In this document: one piece after another, positions 1 through 8,082 of the stretch
Position numbering within the stretch: the first letter of the stretch is position 1
How the letters are laid out: each line of letters starts with the position of its first letter
Origin: an uncultured Eubacteriales bacterium
GTDB taxonomy: Bacteria > Bacillota > Clostridia > Peptostreptococcales > Anaerovoracaceae
DNA: 30,891 bases
Reading direction: 5' to 3'
Assembly: GCA_900540145.1 (NCBI GenBank)
Contig: UQEW01000018.1
Coordinates: 1 to 30,891, forward strand
Notes under the pieces: model-generated
Seen by the model: only the letters and a program-made list of their open reading frames with translations
Databases searched by the model: none
What the model was told of the DNA's origin: nothing
Made by a program: the position numbers and the translations under genes

Positions 1-25
1 AGCGTCAGATGTGTATAAGAGACAG
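1..25 (+). other. Residual Nextera sequencing adapter (not genomic)
   Basis: The first 25 bases end in AGATGTGTATAAGAGACAG, the Tn5 mosaic end used in Illumina Nextera libraries, preceded by AGCGTC, which is the adjoining part of the read-1 adapter. This is untrimmed library sequence at the end of a contig. An apparent ATG at position 11 lies inside it, so any protein start predicted there is false. Confidence 0.96.
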
Positions 26-328
26 GTGGAAGAATGTGGGCAATATCTCATATTTCCTGAAGAATTTGTTATAAACGCTGAAACGGCTTATGTTGACAGC
101 AGATTTGAAAAAGTAAGATTTACATATATGCCAAGCATAAGGCAAGACAGCCTGGAAACAAAAATGCTTGATTATATTGAAGAATTAAAAAGCATAACCA
201 CAGAAAACGGCAGGCTGTATTTAAATATGGCGGCAGAACTATTCTCCACTGAAGATATCAGCAACAAGAAGATAAAAGCGGTGCTTTTAAAGCTTAGACA
301 GGAAATAAACCTTTGCAATATAATGTAA
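26..328 (+). CDS. C-terminal fragment of a DUF6382-like protein (5' end missing)
   Basis: About 100 residues remain, open to the contig edge and ending at a TAA at 326-328. The fragment begins VEECGQYLIFPEEFVINAET and continues with a VRFTYMPS segment. This resembles the second half of the DUF6382 domain of clostridial proteins, which has a beta-strand 'YLLDPEYIYLD...VxFCYxPG' pattern and is often joined to an FHA domain. No FHA domain follows here; after a short helical tail the gene stops and a terminator follows. The true start lies outside the window. The GTG at 26 is in frame but probably internal, since it abuts the adapter. The family call rests on pattern memory and is only moderately secure. 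Confidence 0.5.
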   Translation: MEECGQYLIFPEEFVINAETAYVDSRFEKVRFTYMPSIRQDSLETKMLDYIEELKSITTENGRLYLNMAAELFSTEDISNKKIKAVLLKLRQEINLCNIM

Positions 329-342
329 TATAATCTGGATTT

Positions 343-379
343 GAAACCTCGTCTTCCGATAAAAGAAAGGCGAGGTTTT
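343..379 (+). terminator. Rho-independent terminator after the truncated first gene
   Basis: The arms AAACCTCG (344-351) and CGAGGTTT (371-378) form an 8-bp stem, and the inner TCTT/AAGA bases can extend it. The T tract is short (TTTTGT). It lies between the DUF6382-like gene and the SPOR gene. Confidence 0.65.
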
Positions 380-444
380 GTCATATCATCAAGTCATATT
401 TTTCGTTTAGAATAATAAAATGTATTAAATAGGAGGAATATGTC

Positions 445-936
445 ATGCCGGTAAAGATGAGAAGACGCAGAGTAAAAAAAAGAAAACGCCCTGGTGAAAT
501 TTCTAAGGTGAAATTTATCGTATTTATTGCTATAATGATATTAGCCGTTTTTTTGGGATATCTTACAGCGAGATTTGTAATCGGTCCTTTACTTGGGTAT
601 GATGCTGATGAAAGTCCGATAAAGATTACAGGACAGGAAGGCAGCAGCGACGATGAAGAAAGCAAAGAAACAGGTTCTGAAAGTGATTCCGACGAAAATC
701 AGACAGAAGAAGCAGAAGAGGGGTATGCTCTGCAATTCGGAGTCTTTTCAACTAAAGAAGCTGCGCAGCAGCTTGCAGACAGTTTGGCGGCAAAGGGCAT
801 TGAGGCTAAAGTGATAGAAGATGGAGAGATGTTCAAAGTCATAAGTCCTGTGCTGAAAACTAAAGATGAAGCTATACAAAAACTCGATGATATAAAGGAT
901 AAAGAAGTGGAGGATGTGTTTATAGCGTCCTTCTAA
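445..936 (+). CDS. SPOR-domain membrane protein
   Basis: The 163-residue protein starts with a very basic cytoplasmic tail (about residues 1-22, rich in R and K). One membrane helix follows (about 23-45), then an acidic low-complexity linker (about 55-90), then a C-terminal SPOR domain (about 92-163) beginning YALQFGVFSTKEAAQQLAD. SPOR domains bind glycan strands stripped of stem peptides, so these proteins usually sit at division or sporulation septa. The ATG at 445 is preceded by AGGAGG (431-436); an ATG at 440 runs into a stop at once. It lies 12 bp upstream of rarA, probably in the same transcript. The exact role in division, wall turnover or sporulation cannot be read from the sequence. 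Confidence 0.85.
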   Translation: MPVKMRRRRVKKRKRPGEISKVKFIVFIAIMILAVFLGYLTARFVIGPLLGYDADESPIKITGQEGSSDDEESKETGSESDSDENQTEEAEEGYALQFGVFSTKEAAQQLADSLAAKGIEAKVIEDGEMFKVISPVLKTKDEAIQKLDDIKDKEVEDVFIASF

Positions 937-948
937 AAGGAGAAAAAG

Positions 949-2223
949 ATGATTCCTCTTTCTACAAGGATGAGACCGCAAACTATTGAAGAATTTCAGG
1001 GACAAGAACATTTCTTGTACCCTGGTTCTTTGTTTTATAATTCTATAAAAAATAAGACTTTTGATTCAGCCATATTTTTCGGCCCTCCCGGATGCGGCAA
1101 GACCACTTTAGCGAGAATAATCGCAAGAGAAATGGATGGAAATTTTTGTGAAATAAATGCGTCGGTTACCGGGACAAAGGAACTTAAAGAGCTTATTCAA
1201 AGAGCAAAAGACAGCTTTTACGGCTTTGAAAAGAAAGCGACTTATGTATACATAGATGAGTTCCATAGATGGAATAAACTTCAGCAGGATTCTTTACTTA
1301 AGGCTTTGGAAGAGGGCGTGATAAAATTTATCGGAAGCACCACTGAAAATCCGTATTTTGCTGTTAACAACGCTATTATAAGCAGAGTAAGAAATATTTA
1401 TGAGTTTAAAAGACTGAGCATAGATAACCTTATTAAAATAATAGAAAACGCTATAAATGACAGAGACAGGGGCGTAGGCGCTCTTAATATAAAGTGGGAT
1501 CAAGAGGCTATAGCTATGATGGCGGAATTTTCCGGCGGAGATGCCAGGATAGCCCTTGATACTGTTGGATTTATCGCAGATAATCTGCAAGAGGACAAGT
1601 TGGTCACTCAGTCGGTGGTTAAAGAAGCCATGCAGAGAAAAACGATATTTTATGATAATGCAGACGACAAGTATAACCTTTTGAGCGCTTTGCAAAAGTC
1701 TGTGCGGGGAAGCGACCCAGATGCAGCAGTGCATTATTTAGCCAGGCTGATAAACGGAGGCGCTGATATTCAAATGATAGGAAGGCGACTTTTGGTTATG
1801 GCCAGCGAAGACGTAGGAATGGCCTATCCATCTGCTGTTTCCATTGTGACGGCTTGTGTACAGGCTGCTTTGATGGTAGGGTTGCCTGAAGCAGTAGTTA
1901 ATTTAAGTCATGCCGTAGTTTTGATGGCAGCTTCGCCTAAGTCAAACGCAGCTTATAAAGCTTACATAGACGCTATGACTGATATTAACGATAGGCAAAT
2001 TGACGATGTGCCGGATCATCTTAAAGACACCCATTACGAAGGCGCCCAAAAGATGGGATTGGGAAAAGAATATAAGTATCCTCATGATTACGGCGGATAT
2101 GTGAAGCAGCAATATTTGCCTGACAATCTATATGAGGAAGGAGTAAAATATTATAAACCTACAGATAACGGCTCCGAAATCACGTTTAAAAAATTTTTAG
2201 AAAGTTTGGATAAAAAGCAATGA
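949..2223 (+). CDS. rarA: Replication-associated recombination protein A (AAA+ ATPase)
   Basis: The 424-residue protein is full length for RarA/MgsA. It has Walker A GPPGCGKT (about 44-51), Walker B VYIDEFHRWNK (about 99-109), and a sensor region with the STTENPYFAVN motif typical of this family (about 129-139). The C-terminal half matches the RarA tetramerisation region (RRLLVMASEDVGMA, HYEGAQKMGLGKEYKYPHD). RarA is related to clamp-loader ATPases and acts at stalled replication forks. The ATG at 949 follows an AAAGGAG site. The stop overlaps the ispH start by four bases (ATGA), which suggests translational coupling. DEFHRWNK in place of the more usual DEIHRFNK is a mild variant that keeps the Walker B acid. 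Confidence 0.95.
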   Translation: MIPLSTRMRPQTIEEFQGQEHFLYPGSLFYNSIKNKTFDSAIFFGPPGCGKTTLARIIAREMDGNFCEINASVTGTKELKELIQRAKDSFYGFEKKATYVYIDEFHRWNKLQQDSLLKALEEGVIKFIGSTTENPYFAVNNAIISRVRNIYEFKRLSIDNLIKIIENAINDRDRGVGALNIKWDQEAIAMMAEFSGGDARIALDTVGFIADNLQEDKLVTQSVVKEAMQRKTIFYDNADDKYNLLSALQKSVRGSDPDAAVHYLARLINGGADIQMIGRRLLVMASEDVGMAYPSAVSIVTACVQAALMVGLPEAVVNLSHAVVLMAASPKSNAAYKAYIDAMTDINDRQIDDVPDHLKDTHYEGAQKMGLGKEYKYPHDYGGYVKQQYLPDNLYEEGVKYYKPTDNGSEITFKKFLESLDKKQ

Positions 2224-4253
2224 CACAGATTATAAGAGCTGCCAATTCGGGGTTTTGCTTCGGAGTAAGGCAGGCCATTGAAAAAACTGAAAACCAAATC
2301 AAGGAAAATGCCGGAAAAAAGAGAATATTTACATGCGGTCCGCTGATTCATAACGATCTGGTTACAAACAGCTTGAAAGAAAGGGGAGTATCCATACTGG
2401 AAGACCTTTCCCAGGCAACTAAAGAGGATGTGCTGATTGTCAGGTCCCATGGAGAAGGAAGGTCGTTTTGGGATACGGTGGAAGAGAGAGACCTTAATGT
2501 AATAGATGCAACATGCCCGTTCGTCAGCAAAATCCATTCATTGGTAGAGAGCGCTTCGGCAAACGGTTTCAATGTGGTGATAATAGGAGATAGAAATCAT
2601 CCTGAAGTGATAGGCATAAACGGCTGGTGCAGCAGTCCCGCTTATATAATCAATTCAGAGGAAGAAGCGAAGAGTCTGGAAGCTGATAACCTGTTCGTAG
2701 TATGTCAGACTACGATAAAAAAGAATCTATTGGACAAGATAATAAGCATATTTGAAGAGCAAAATAAGAAATATATAGTAAAAAATACCATATGCAATGC
2801 TACGGCCGAGAGACAGGATAACTGCAGAAAACTGGCAGAAGAGTGCGACGCTATGGTAATCATTGGTGGCAAAAACAGTTCCAACACGCAAAAGTTGTAC
2901 GAAATTTCAAAAAAAATATGCTCAAATACGTATTTTGTTGAAAAAAACGAAGATTTACCATTGCACCATCTTTTAAAATGTAATAAAATAGGAATTGCAG
3001 CAGGTGCTTCGACACCTGAATGCGTGATTAAGGAGGTTATTGCTAGAATGAGTGAACACATCACAGAAAAAAGCGAAATGAACATGATGGACTTAATGGA
3101 CGATATTGAAAAATCATTAAGGCTACCAAGAGTCGGCGAAATTGTTAACGGAAAGGTACACCAGGTTACTGAGAAGGAAGTTATCGTTAACATGGGATGC
3201 AAAAAAGACGGAGTAATTCCAAGAGAAGAAGTAACACTAGAAGGGGACCAAAAGCTAACAGACCTGTTTAAGGATGGCGATGAAATCCAAGCGAAAGTTA
3301 TCAAGACCGATGATGGCGATGGTGTGATTCTACTCTCCAAGAAAAAGCTGGAAATTAATGAGCATTGGAATGAAGTTAATGAGGCTTTTGAAAACAAGAC
3401 GGTTATCAGCGTAAAGGTTGTAAGACAGGTAAACGGCGGCGTAATCGCAGCGTATAAGGAAGTTACAGGTTTCATTCCTCTTTCACAGCTCTCTGATAAA
3501 TTTGTTGAGAATGCGGATGAATTCATGGGACAGACTCTTGACGTTAAGGTTACAAGGGTAGACATGAAGAAGGGAAGAGCTGTATTCTCACACAAAATCG
3601 TTCTTGCTGAAGAAAAACAGAAAAAAATTGATGCAATATGGAACAGCCTTCATGTTGATGATGTTGTAGAAGGAACTGTAATGAGATTTACAGACTATGG
3701 AGCTTTCATAGATTTAGGCGGCATTGACGGACTGTTACATATTTCTGAAATATCATGGGGAAAACTCAAACATCCAAAGGAAGTTTTACAGATTGGCGAT
3801 AAAGTGAAGGTTAAGATTCTCTCAATGAACGCTGAAAAAGGAAAGATTTCCCTGGGATTAAAGCAGACAACCCCTGAACCGTGGTCAGTTATCAATGAAA
3901 AGTATCATGTTGGAGAGATTGTTTCAGGAAAAGTTGTTCAAATCAAGGAATACGGCGCTTTTGTAGAACTTGAGCCTGGTCTTGACGGATTGGTTCATAT
4001 ATCTGAAGTTGCCAACAAAAGAGTGGGTAATATAGCTGAAGAGCTTTCAGTAGGACAAGCTGTTGAAGCAAAAATTCTTGATATCGATACAGAAAGAAAG
4101 AGAATCAGCCTGAGCATCAAACAAGCTCTTGAAGAAAATTTTGAAGAGAATGAAGAAGAACCTCAAGATGATATTGAGGATCAAGAAGCAGAAGATGCTG
4201 CTGAAGTTTCTGAAACTGCTGAAATAACAGAAGAAGAGACAACGGAAGAGTAA
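2220..4253 (+). CDS. ispH: 4-hydroxy-3-methylbut-2-enyl diphosphate reductase fused to ribosomal protein S1-like domains
   Basis: The 677-residue fusion begins with IspH (about 1-275), the last step of the MEP isoprenoid pathway, which reduces HMBPP to IPP and DMAPP. The three [4Fe-4S] ligands are visible: C13 in GFCFGVRQA, C99 in DATCPF and C192 in NTICNATAERQ. The active-site motifs IHND, RSHGEG and NHPEV are also present. Four S1 RNA-binding repeats follow (about 305-375, 390-460, 478-548, 563-635), then a strongly acidic tail (about 640-677). The third and fourth repeats are the most canonical (YGAFIDLGGIDGLLHISE; YGAFVELEPGLDGLVHISE). IspH-S1 fusions are known in Clostridia, where the S1 part probably acts in translation. 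The gene overlaps rarA by four bases. A possible separate S1 product is listed at 3031-3050. Confidence 0.95.
   Translation: MTQIIRAANSGFCFGVRQAIEKTENQIKENAGKKRIFTCGPLIHNDLVTNSLKERGVSILEDLSQATKEDVLIVRSHGEGRSFWDTVEERDLNVIDATCPFVSKIHSLVESASANGFNVVIIGDRNHPEVIGINGWCSSPAYIINSEEEAKSLEADNLFVVCQTTIKKNLLDKIISIFEEQNKKYIVKNTICNATAERQDNCRKLAEECDAMVIIGGKNSSNTQKLYEISKKICSNTYFVEKNEDLPLHHLLKCNKIGIAAGASTPECVIKEVIARMSEHITEKSEMNMMDLMDDIEKSLRLPRVGEIVNGKVHQVTEKEVIVNMGCKKDGVIPREEVTLEGDQKLTDLFKDGDEIQAKVIKTDDGDGVILLSKKKLEINEHWNEVNEAFENKTVISVKVVRQVNGGVIAAYKEVTGFIPLSQLSDKFVENADEFMGQTLDVKVTRVDMKKGRAVFSHKIVLAEEKQKKIDAIWNSLHVDDVVEGTVMRFTDYGAFIDLGGIDGLLHISEISWGKLKHPKEVLQIGDKVKVKILSMNAEKGKISLGLKQTTPEPWSVINEKYHVGEIVSGKVVQIKEYGAFVELEPGLDGLVHISEVANKRVGNIAEELSVGQAVEAKILDIDTERKRISLSIKQALEENFEENEEEPQDDIEDQEAEDAAEVSETAEITEEETTEE
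3031..3050 (+). promoter_or_regulatory. Possible internal ribosome binding site and start for a free S1 protein
   Basis: AGGAGG (3031-3036) lies 11 bases before an in-frame ATG at 3048, which is codon 277, exactly at the junction between the IspH and S1 domains. A small perfect hairpin, CAGGTG-cttcga-CACCTG (3001-3018), lies just upstream. Initiation here would give a roughly 400-residue S1-only protein, the size of a free clostridial S1 homologue. The caution is that AAGGAGGTT also encodes part of the conserved IspH ending VIKEVI, so the site may be coincidental. Confidence 0.4.
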
Positions 4254-4281
4254 TAAAGAACGAGTTTTCTTATATAATTTG

Positions 4282-4313
4282 AAAAAATGAGACATATTTG
4301 TCTCATTTTTTTA
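4282..4313 (+). terminator. Rho-independent terminator after ispH-S1
   Basis: An 11-bp perfect stem, AAAAATGAGAC (4283-4293) with GTCTCATTTTT (4300-4310), has a six-base loop and runs into a T tract. Confidence 0.85.
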
Positions 4314-4388
4314 ATGAGCTGCACTATAGGAATAAAAAACAGGAAAAATTCCAACAATATATGTGAAAAAAGAAAGGAGTTGTTTAGA

Positions 4389-4571
4389 ATGAAAAAGAAA
4401 ATCGCAACTGTTTTTTTGATGCTTACTATGGTGTTCGCCGTCTGCCTTACAGGGTGTAGCAATGATGATAATGACATGAACACACCGGAAAGTGAAGGAG
4501 ATAACATAGTTGATGAAGCTAAGGACGATGTAAAAGATGCGGCTGAAGATGTGAAAAAAGCAACTAATTAA
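4389..4571 (+). CDS. Small predicted lipoprotein, function unknown
   Basis: The 60-residue product has a lipoprotein signal (MKKKIATVFLMLTMVFAVCL) followed by the lipobox LTGC with the lipidated cysteine at about residue 23. The mature part is only about 37 residues. It is very acidic and then forms a helical segment with a repeating pattern (DEAKDDVKDAAEDVKKATN), likely an amphipathic or coiled-coil helix. The ATG at 4389 has AAAGGAG at 4373-4379. An upstream in-frame ATG at 4287 lies inside the preceding terminator and has no ribosome site, so it was rejected. The gene stands alone between two terminators. Small lipoproteins of this kind are common in Clostridia and I do not recognise a specific family. 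Confidence 0.75.
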   Translation: MKKKIATVFLMLTMVFAVCLTGCSNDDNDMNTPESEGDNIVDEAKDDVKDAAEDVKKATN

Positions 4572-4581
4572 TCAGATACAG

Positions 4582-4627
4582 AAAAAAATCCGCCCGGCAG
4601 TTTTTACTGTTTTAGGCGGATTTTTTT
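4582..4627. terminator. Bidirectional terminator between convergent genes
   Basis: AAAAAAATCCGCC (4582-4594) pairs perfectly with GGCGGATTTTTTT (4615-4627). The A and T tracts give a U-run after the stem on either strand. It can stop the lipoprotein transcript from the left and the trk/CBS transcript from the right, whose stop codon lies at its edge. Confidence 0.9.
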
Positions 4628-5027
4628 ATTTGTGGTTGTATATATTGTAAATTATATGACCTATTTCTGCTGTGAAAACTTTCTTCTTGGCCATATCCTT
4701 TAAACTTAAGATACCTATAAGTCTTTGATTTTCCACAACCGGAAGGCGATGTATTCCATATTTTGAAAATTTTAAAGCAGCTTGATGTATATCATCGCCT
4801 GAATTTACCGTTATTACATTCTCTGTCATTAATTCACGCGCCGTAGAGGCTTTGTCTTGACGTAAAACAACATCTCTGTCGGTAATAACTCCGAGCACAT
4901 GATTTTGTTTGTCACATACAGGAAGGATACCTACATCTTCACTTTTCATTGTGAAAATTATTCTTTCTATAGAATCGTCAGGCGATACGCAGTTTACAGA
5001 TGAGGACATTAAATCTTTTACCAGCAT
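4626..5027 (-). CDS. Two-CBS-domain protein
   Basis: The 133-residue protein consists almost entirely of a CBS pair (about 1-57 and 66-121). The repeats open with MLVKDLMSSSVNCVSPDDSI and ELMTENVITVNSGDDI and end with the usual GVITDRDVVLR and GILSLKDMAKK strands. CBS pairs bind adenine nucleotides (AMP, ATP or, in some Firmicutes proteins, c-di-AMP). No catalytic domain is attached. It is the last gene of the trk group, 69 bp beyond the second trkH, so a role in sensing energy state or controlling K+ uptake is a fair inference but unproven. The start ATG follows GAAAGGAG on the minus strand. That site can be folded into a hairpin (5036-5072). Confidence 0.9.
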   Translation of the reverse strand: MLVKDLMSSSVNCVSPDDSIERIIFTMKSEDVGILPVCDKQNHVLGVITDRDVVLRQDKASTARELMTENVITVNSGDDIHQAALKFSKYGIHRLPVVENQRLIGILSLKDMAKKKVFTAEIGHIIYNIYNHK

Positions 5028-5035
5028 ACTTATTC

Positions 5036-5072
5036 TCCTTTCGAAATCATGAAGTTATGTTGCCCGAAAGGA
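5036..5072 (-). promoter_or_regulatory. Hairpin that would cover the CBS gene ribosome binding site
   Basis: TCCTTTCG (5036-5043) and CGAAAGGA (5065-5072) form a perfect 8-bp stem with a 21-base loop in the leader of the CBS gene. On the minus strand the downstream arm contains the AAAGGA of the Shine-Dalgarno sequence, so folding could lower translation. This is a structure prediction by eye. Confidence 0.4.
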
Positions 5073-5096
5073 TTGTTTTTTATTATAAAGAATGAT

Positions 5097-6572
5097 TTAT
5101 ATTGTATTAGCTCTGTTGTGTTTCCAGAATGATTTTGTAAACAGTATTACGATGGCATACATTTCAAGTCTGCCGGCAATCATTAGGAACGTCATTACTA
5201 CTTGAGAGAATGAATTGAACATTCCAAAGTAACCGAAGTTCTCCACACCTCCGTTTAAAGCTACACCTGTGTTGGAAAACAGTCCCAAAGCAGATGTTAT
5301 GGTAGTTTCCATACTTAGATTATTGAAAGAAAGCAAAAGACAGCCCAACATGAAAATACCAAGGAATAACAGCACATGGGTAGTAACAGATGAGGCCACA
5401 AAAGTAGAAACCGGCTTGCCGTTCAGCATTACCGCTTTAACCATACGTGGGTGAATCTGTTTGAAAAATCCTCTCTTTATGAGTTTGAAAAGTATCGCAA
5501 TTCTTATTATCTTCAATGAACCGGATGTTGAGAAGGAACAGCCGCCCACAAATAATAATAAAAACAGTATCGTTATGGCAAAAGATGGCCAGCTGTAATA
5601 ATCACAGACATAGAAACCTGAAGTTGATATAAAGGAAACCACCTGGAATAATGCGTCTTTAACCGCATGCCAGAGGTTTTCATAGGTTCCGCTGAATTTC
5701 AATGCAATGGAAATTATAATCGTAGCTGCAGCTATGATTCCTAAAAATACCCGTGTCTCTATATTTTTGAACACATCAGACCATTTACCTTTTACAGCCA
5801 TAAAATACACGATAAAATTTAATGAAGAAAGTATAGTAAAAATAACTACAATAGTATTTACATACGTTAATTCATACATCCAGCTGTCTGCAGAAGTTAT
5901 AATTAACCCTGCTGTACTTATGCTGCTGCATGTGGTGACCAGCGCATTAAACCAATCCATTGGACCAATTACCAAAAGAATAAATTCTGTCACTGAAAGG
6001 GCACTGTAGCTTATCCAAAGAAACTTTGCGGTATCTGATGACTTTGCTGCAAGCTTTTCATTTTGCATACCCGGAGTTTCAGCCACTGCAATGGTTTGAC
6101 TGTTGATGCCCCATAGCGGAAATATGGATATTAGGAGAACTAAAATTCCCATTCCACCAAGCCAGTGACAAAGCGCTCTCCACATTATCAGAGATTTTGG
6201 TATCATGTCGGGAGAAAGAACGCTGCAGCCTGTAGTTGAAAAACCCGCTACAGATTCAAAATAACATTCTATAAAAGAAAACCCCTGACCGCTGCAGAAA
6301 AAGGGAACTGCACCTATAAGGGATGCAAATATCCAGCTGGTACAGGCGATAAAATAGCTTTCTCTCAATTTCAACCTTATTTTGTCAAATTTCAGCTGAG
6401 TGAGAATGACAAAGCCTATAGATATGCATACTATTGAAGTTACAAATAGAGAGCCGCCGGCCTTCCATTCTTCAAAATATAAAGCAGCGACTACGCAGGG
6501 CAGCATGAAAAGACCCTCTATGAAGGTTATTATTCCTAATACTTTAATAATTGATTTGAAACTGATTCTCAT
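5097..6572 (-). CDS. trkH: Trk-type potassium uptake protein, membrane subunit (second copy)
   Basis: The 491-residue polytopic protein shows the four membrane-pore-membrane repeats of the TrkH/KtrB family. The pore-loop motifs SVAGFSTTGCSVL, SSISTAGLI, SFISTSGFYV and LFSNTGVALNG each carry the glycine of the K+ selectivity filter. HWLGGMGILVL and GGCSFSTSGSLKIIRI are also family signatures. It conducts K+ (or Na+/K+) inward under control of a cytoplasmic TrkA ring. It follows the first trkH by 16 bp on the minus strand. It differs from that copy throughout, so this is an old duplication. Confidence 0.95.
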   Translation of the reverse strand: MRISFKSIIKVLGIITFIEGLFMLPCVVAALYFEEWKAGGSLFVTSIVCISIGFVILTQLKFDKIRLKLRESYFIACTSWIFASLIGAVPFFCSGQGFSFIECYFESVAGFSTTGCSVLSPDMIPKSLIMWRALCHWLGGMGILVLLISIFPLWGINSQTIAVAETPGMQNEKLAAKSSDTAKFLWISYSALSVTEFILLVIGPMDWFNALVTTCSSISTAGLIITSADSWMYELTYVNTIVVIFTILSSLNFIVYFMAVKGKWSDVFKNIETRVFLGIIAAATIIISIALKFSGTYENLWHAVKDALFQVVSFISTSGFYVCDYYSWPSFAITILFLLLFVGGCSFSTSGSLKIIRIAILFKLIKRGFFKQIHPRMVKAVMLNGKPVSTFVASSVTTHVLLFLGIFMLGCLLLSFNNLSMETTITSALGLFSNTGVALNGGVENFGYFGMFNSFSQVVMTFLMIAGRLEMYAIVILFTKSFWKHNRANTI

Positions 6573-6588
6573 GAATCTAATACCTCAT

Positions 6589-8058
6589 CTATTTTACCCT
6601 GTCAGGGTTCCAATAATGTCTTGAAAACAAAGCCAAAACGGTGAAAAGCTCCAACCTGCCTATAATCATAAGAGCGGAACAAGTATATTTTCCAAAATCG
6701 GAAAAGAATGAGTAATTCATCGTCGGACCCACCAAATTAAATCCCGGACCGATATTGCCCAGACTGGAAGCTACTGCAGAAAAATTTGTCATAAAATCGT
6801 TTCCGTCCAGTGACAGCAGCACAGTACCAAACAATATTATTACCACGTAGGTAAATATAAAATTGGAAACACGGATAGTAGCATCGCTTCCCAGCTCTCG
6901 CTCATTTAATGTTATCGGAGCTATTCTGTTTGGATGAAGCTTTAACGATACCCCTCTTCTGACCAGCTTAAGACCAACCAATACTCTTACAACTTTGACG
7001 CCGCCGCCGGTAGATGACGAACAGCCTCCGATGAAAAAGAGCATAAAAAGCATCATCTTTGAAAAAGTAGGCCAAAGGTCGTAATCATCAGTCATATATC
7101 CTGTGGTGGATATGATAGATGCTACTTGGAAGAAAGAGTTCATAAGTTTTTCGCCGAAATTGACAAACTCATCAAATATCCAATTATATAATGCTATCAC
7201 GCCAGTCACAACAGCCACTATTATCATAAAAAAACGAGCTTCTTCATCTTTAAAAATTTGTTTTATACCACGTTTTAAAGCTAAATAGTACAAGTTGAAA
7301 TTTAACGAAGCAAATAGCATGAAAAAGGCAATTATCAGTTCAACATAAACATTGTTATAATGAGCAATGCTGTCATTGTATATAGAAAGACCACCGGTGC
7401 CCACACTGCCGAAAGTGTGAACTGCCGAATCAAACCAACTGATGCCGCCGACTTTTAACAGCAGAATTTCTGCGATGGTCATGATTATATATATTTTATA
7501 TAGTTGCCGGGACTGGTCAGAGAATCTCGCTAAAATCTTGTCCTTTGTCGGACCTGTAGTTTCTGAATTGGCAATAAGCTGCCCGTTGATTCCGAAAACA
7601 GGCAAAAGGGCAGTGATAAATACTATTATGCCCATTCCTCCGAGCCAATGGGTAAACGAACGCCAAAAAAGGATAGAGCGCGGAAGTACTTCTACATCGG
7701 TTAATATTGAAGAGCCTGTAGTAGTAAATCCCGAAACACTCTCAAAAAAAGCATCCGCAAAAGAATTCATAGAGCCTGATAACAAAAAAGGCAATGCTCC
7801 TATTATGGATGCCAAAACCCAACTTAAGGTAACAATAACAAAACTATCCCTGCTTTGAATCTTGCGCTGAGAGGGACCGAAAAAAATAAAAGGTATGAGG
7901 CCCAAAATAACGCACATTGCCATAACTAAAAGAAAAGCGCGTATTGAACCTGTTTCTCTTTCAAAAAACGCTATTAAAAGAGGGATAATCATGGAAACTG
8001 CCATTACAATTAAAAGACTTCCCTCTATTCTCAACGTCGTTCTTATTTTAACAGACAT
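6589..8058 (-). CDS. trkH: Trk-type potassium uptake protein, membrane subunit (first copy)
   Basis: The 489-residue TrkH has the pore motifs SVSGFTTTGSSIL, GSVGTGGLSIY, SIISTTGYMTDDYDLW and SSLGNIGPGFN, each with the filter glycine. It also has HWLGGMGIIVF and GGCSSSTGGGVKVVRV, where the three-glycine stretch is close to the canonical loop that contacts TrkA. The gene begins 24 bp after trkA on the minus strand. In the fourth pore motif the usual NTG is NIG, a small departure that keeps the glycine. Confidence 0.95.
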   Translation of the reverse strand: MSVKIRTTLRIEGSLLIVMAVSMIIPLLIAFFERETGSIRAFLLVMAMCVILGLIPFIFFGPSQRKIQSRDSFVIVTLSWVLASIIGALPFLLSGSMNSFADAFFESVSGFTTTGSSILTDVEVLPRSILFWRSFTHWLGGMGIIVFITALLPVFGINGQLIANSETTGPTKDKILARFSDQSRQLYKIYIIMTIAEILLLKVGGISWFDSAVHTFGSVGTGGLSIYNDSIAHYNNVYVELIIAFFMLFASLNFNLYYLALKRGIKQIFKDEEARFFMIIVAVVTGVIALYNWIFDEFVNFGEKLMNSFFQVASIISTTGYMTDDYDLWPTFSKMMLFMLFFIGGCSSSTGGGVKVVRVLVGLKLVRRGVSLKLHPNRIAPITLNERELGSDATIRVSNFIFTYVVIILFGTVLLSLDGNDFMTNFSAVASSLGNIGPGFNLVGPTMNYSFFSDFGKYTCSALMIIGRLELFTVLALFSRHYWNPDRVK

Positions 8059-8082
8059 TTGAATCCTCGTTATAACTTATTT

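Noticed and set aside
1..25. Apparent Tn5/IS50 end at the contig edge
   Set aside because: The mosaic end is joined to Illumina adapter bases, so it is library sequence and not a resident transposon.
2705..3595. 296-codon open frame on the minus strand
   Set aside because: It lies wholly antisense to the clear ispH-S1 fusion, lacks a ribosome site, and its protein is serine/threonine-rich low-complexity, as expected from the complement of a coding strand.
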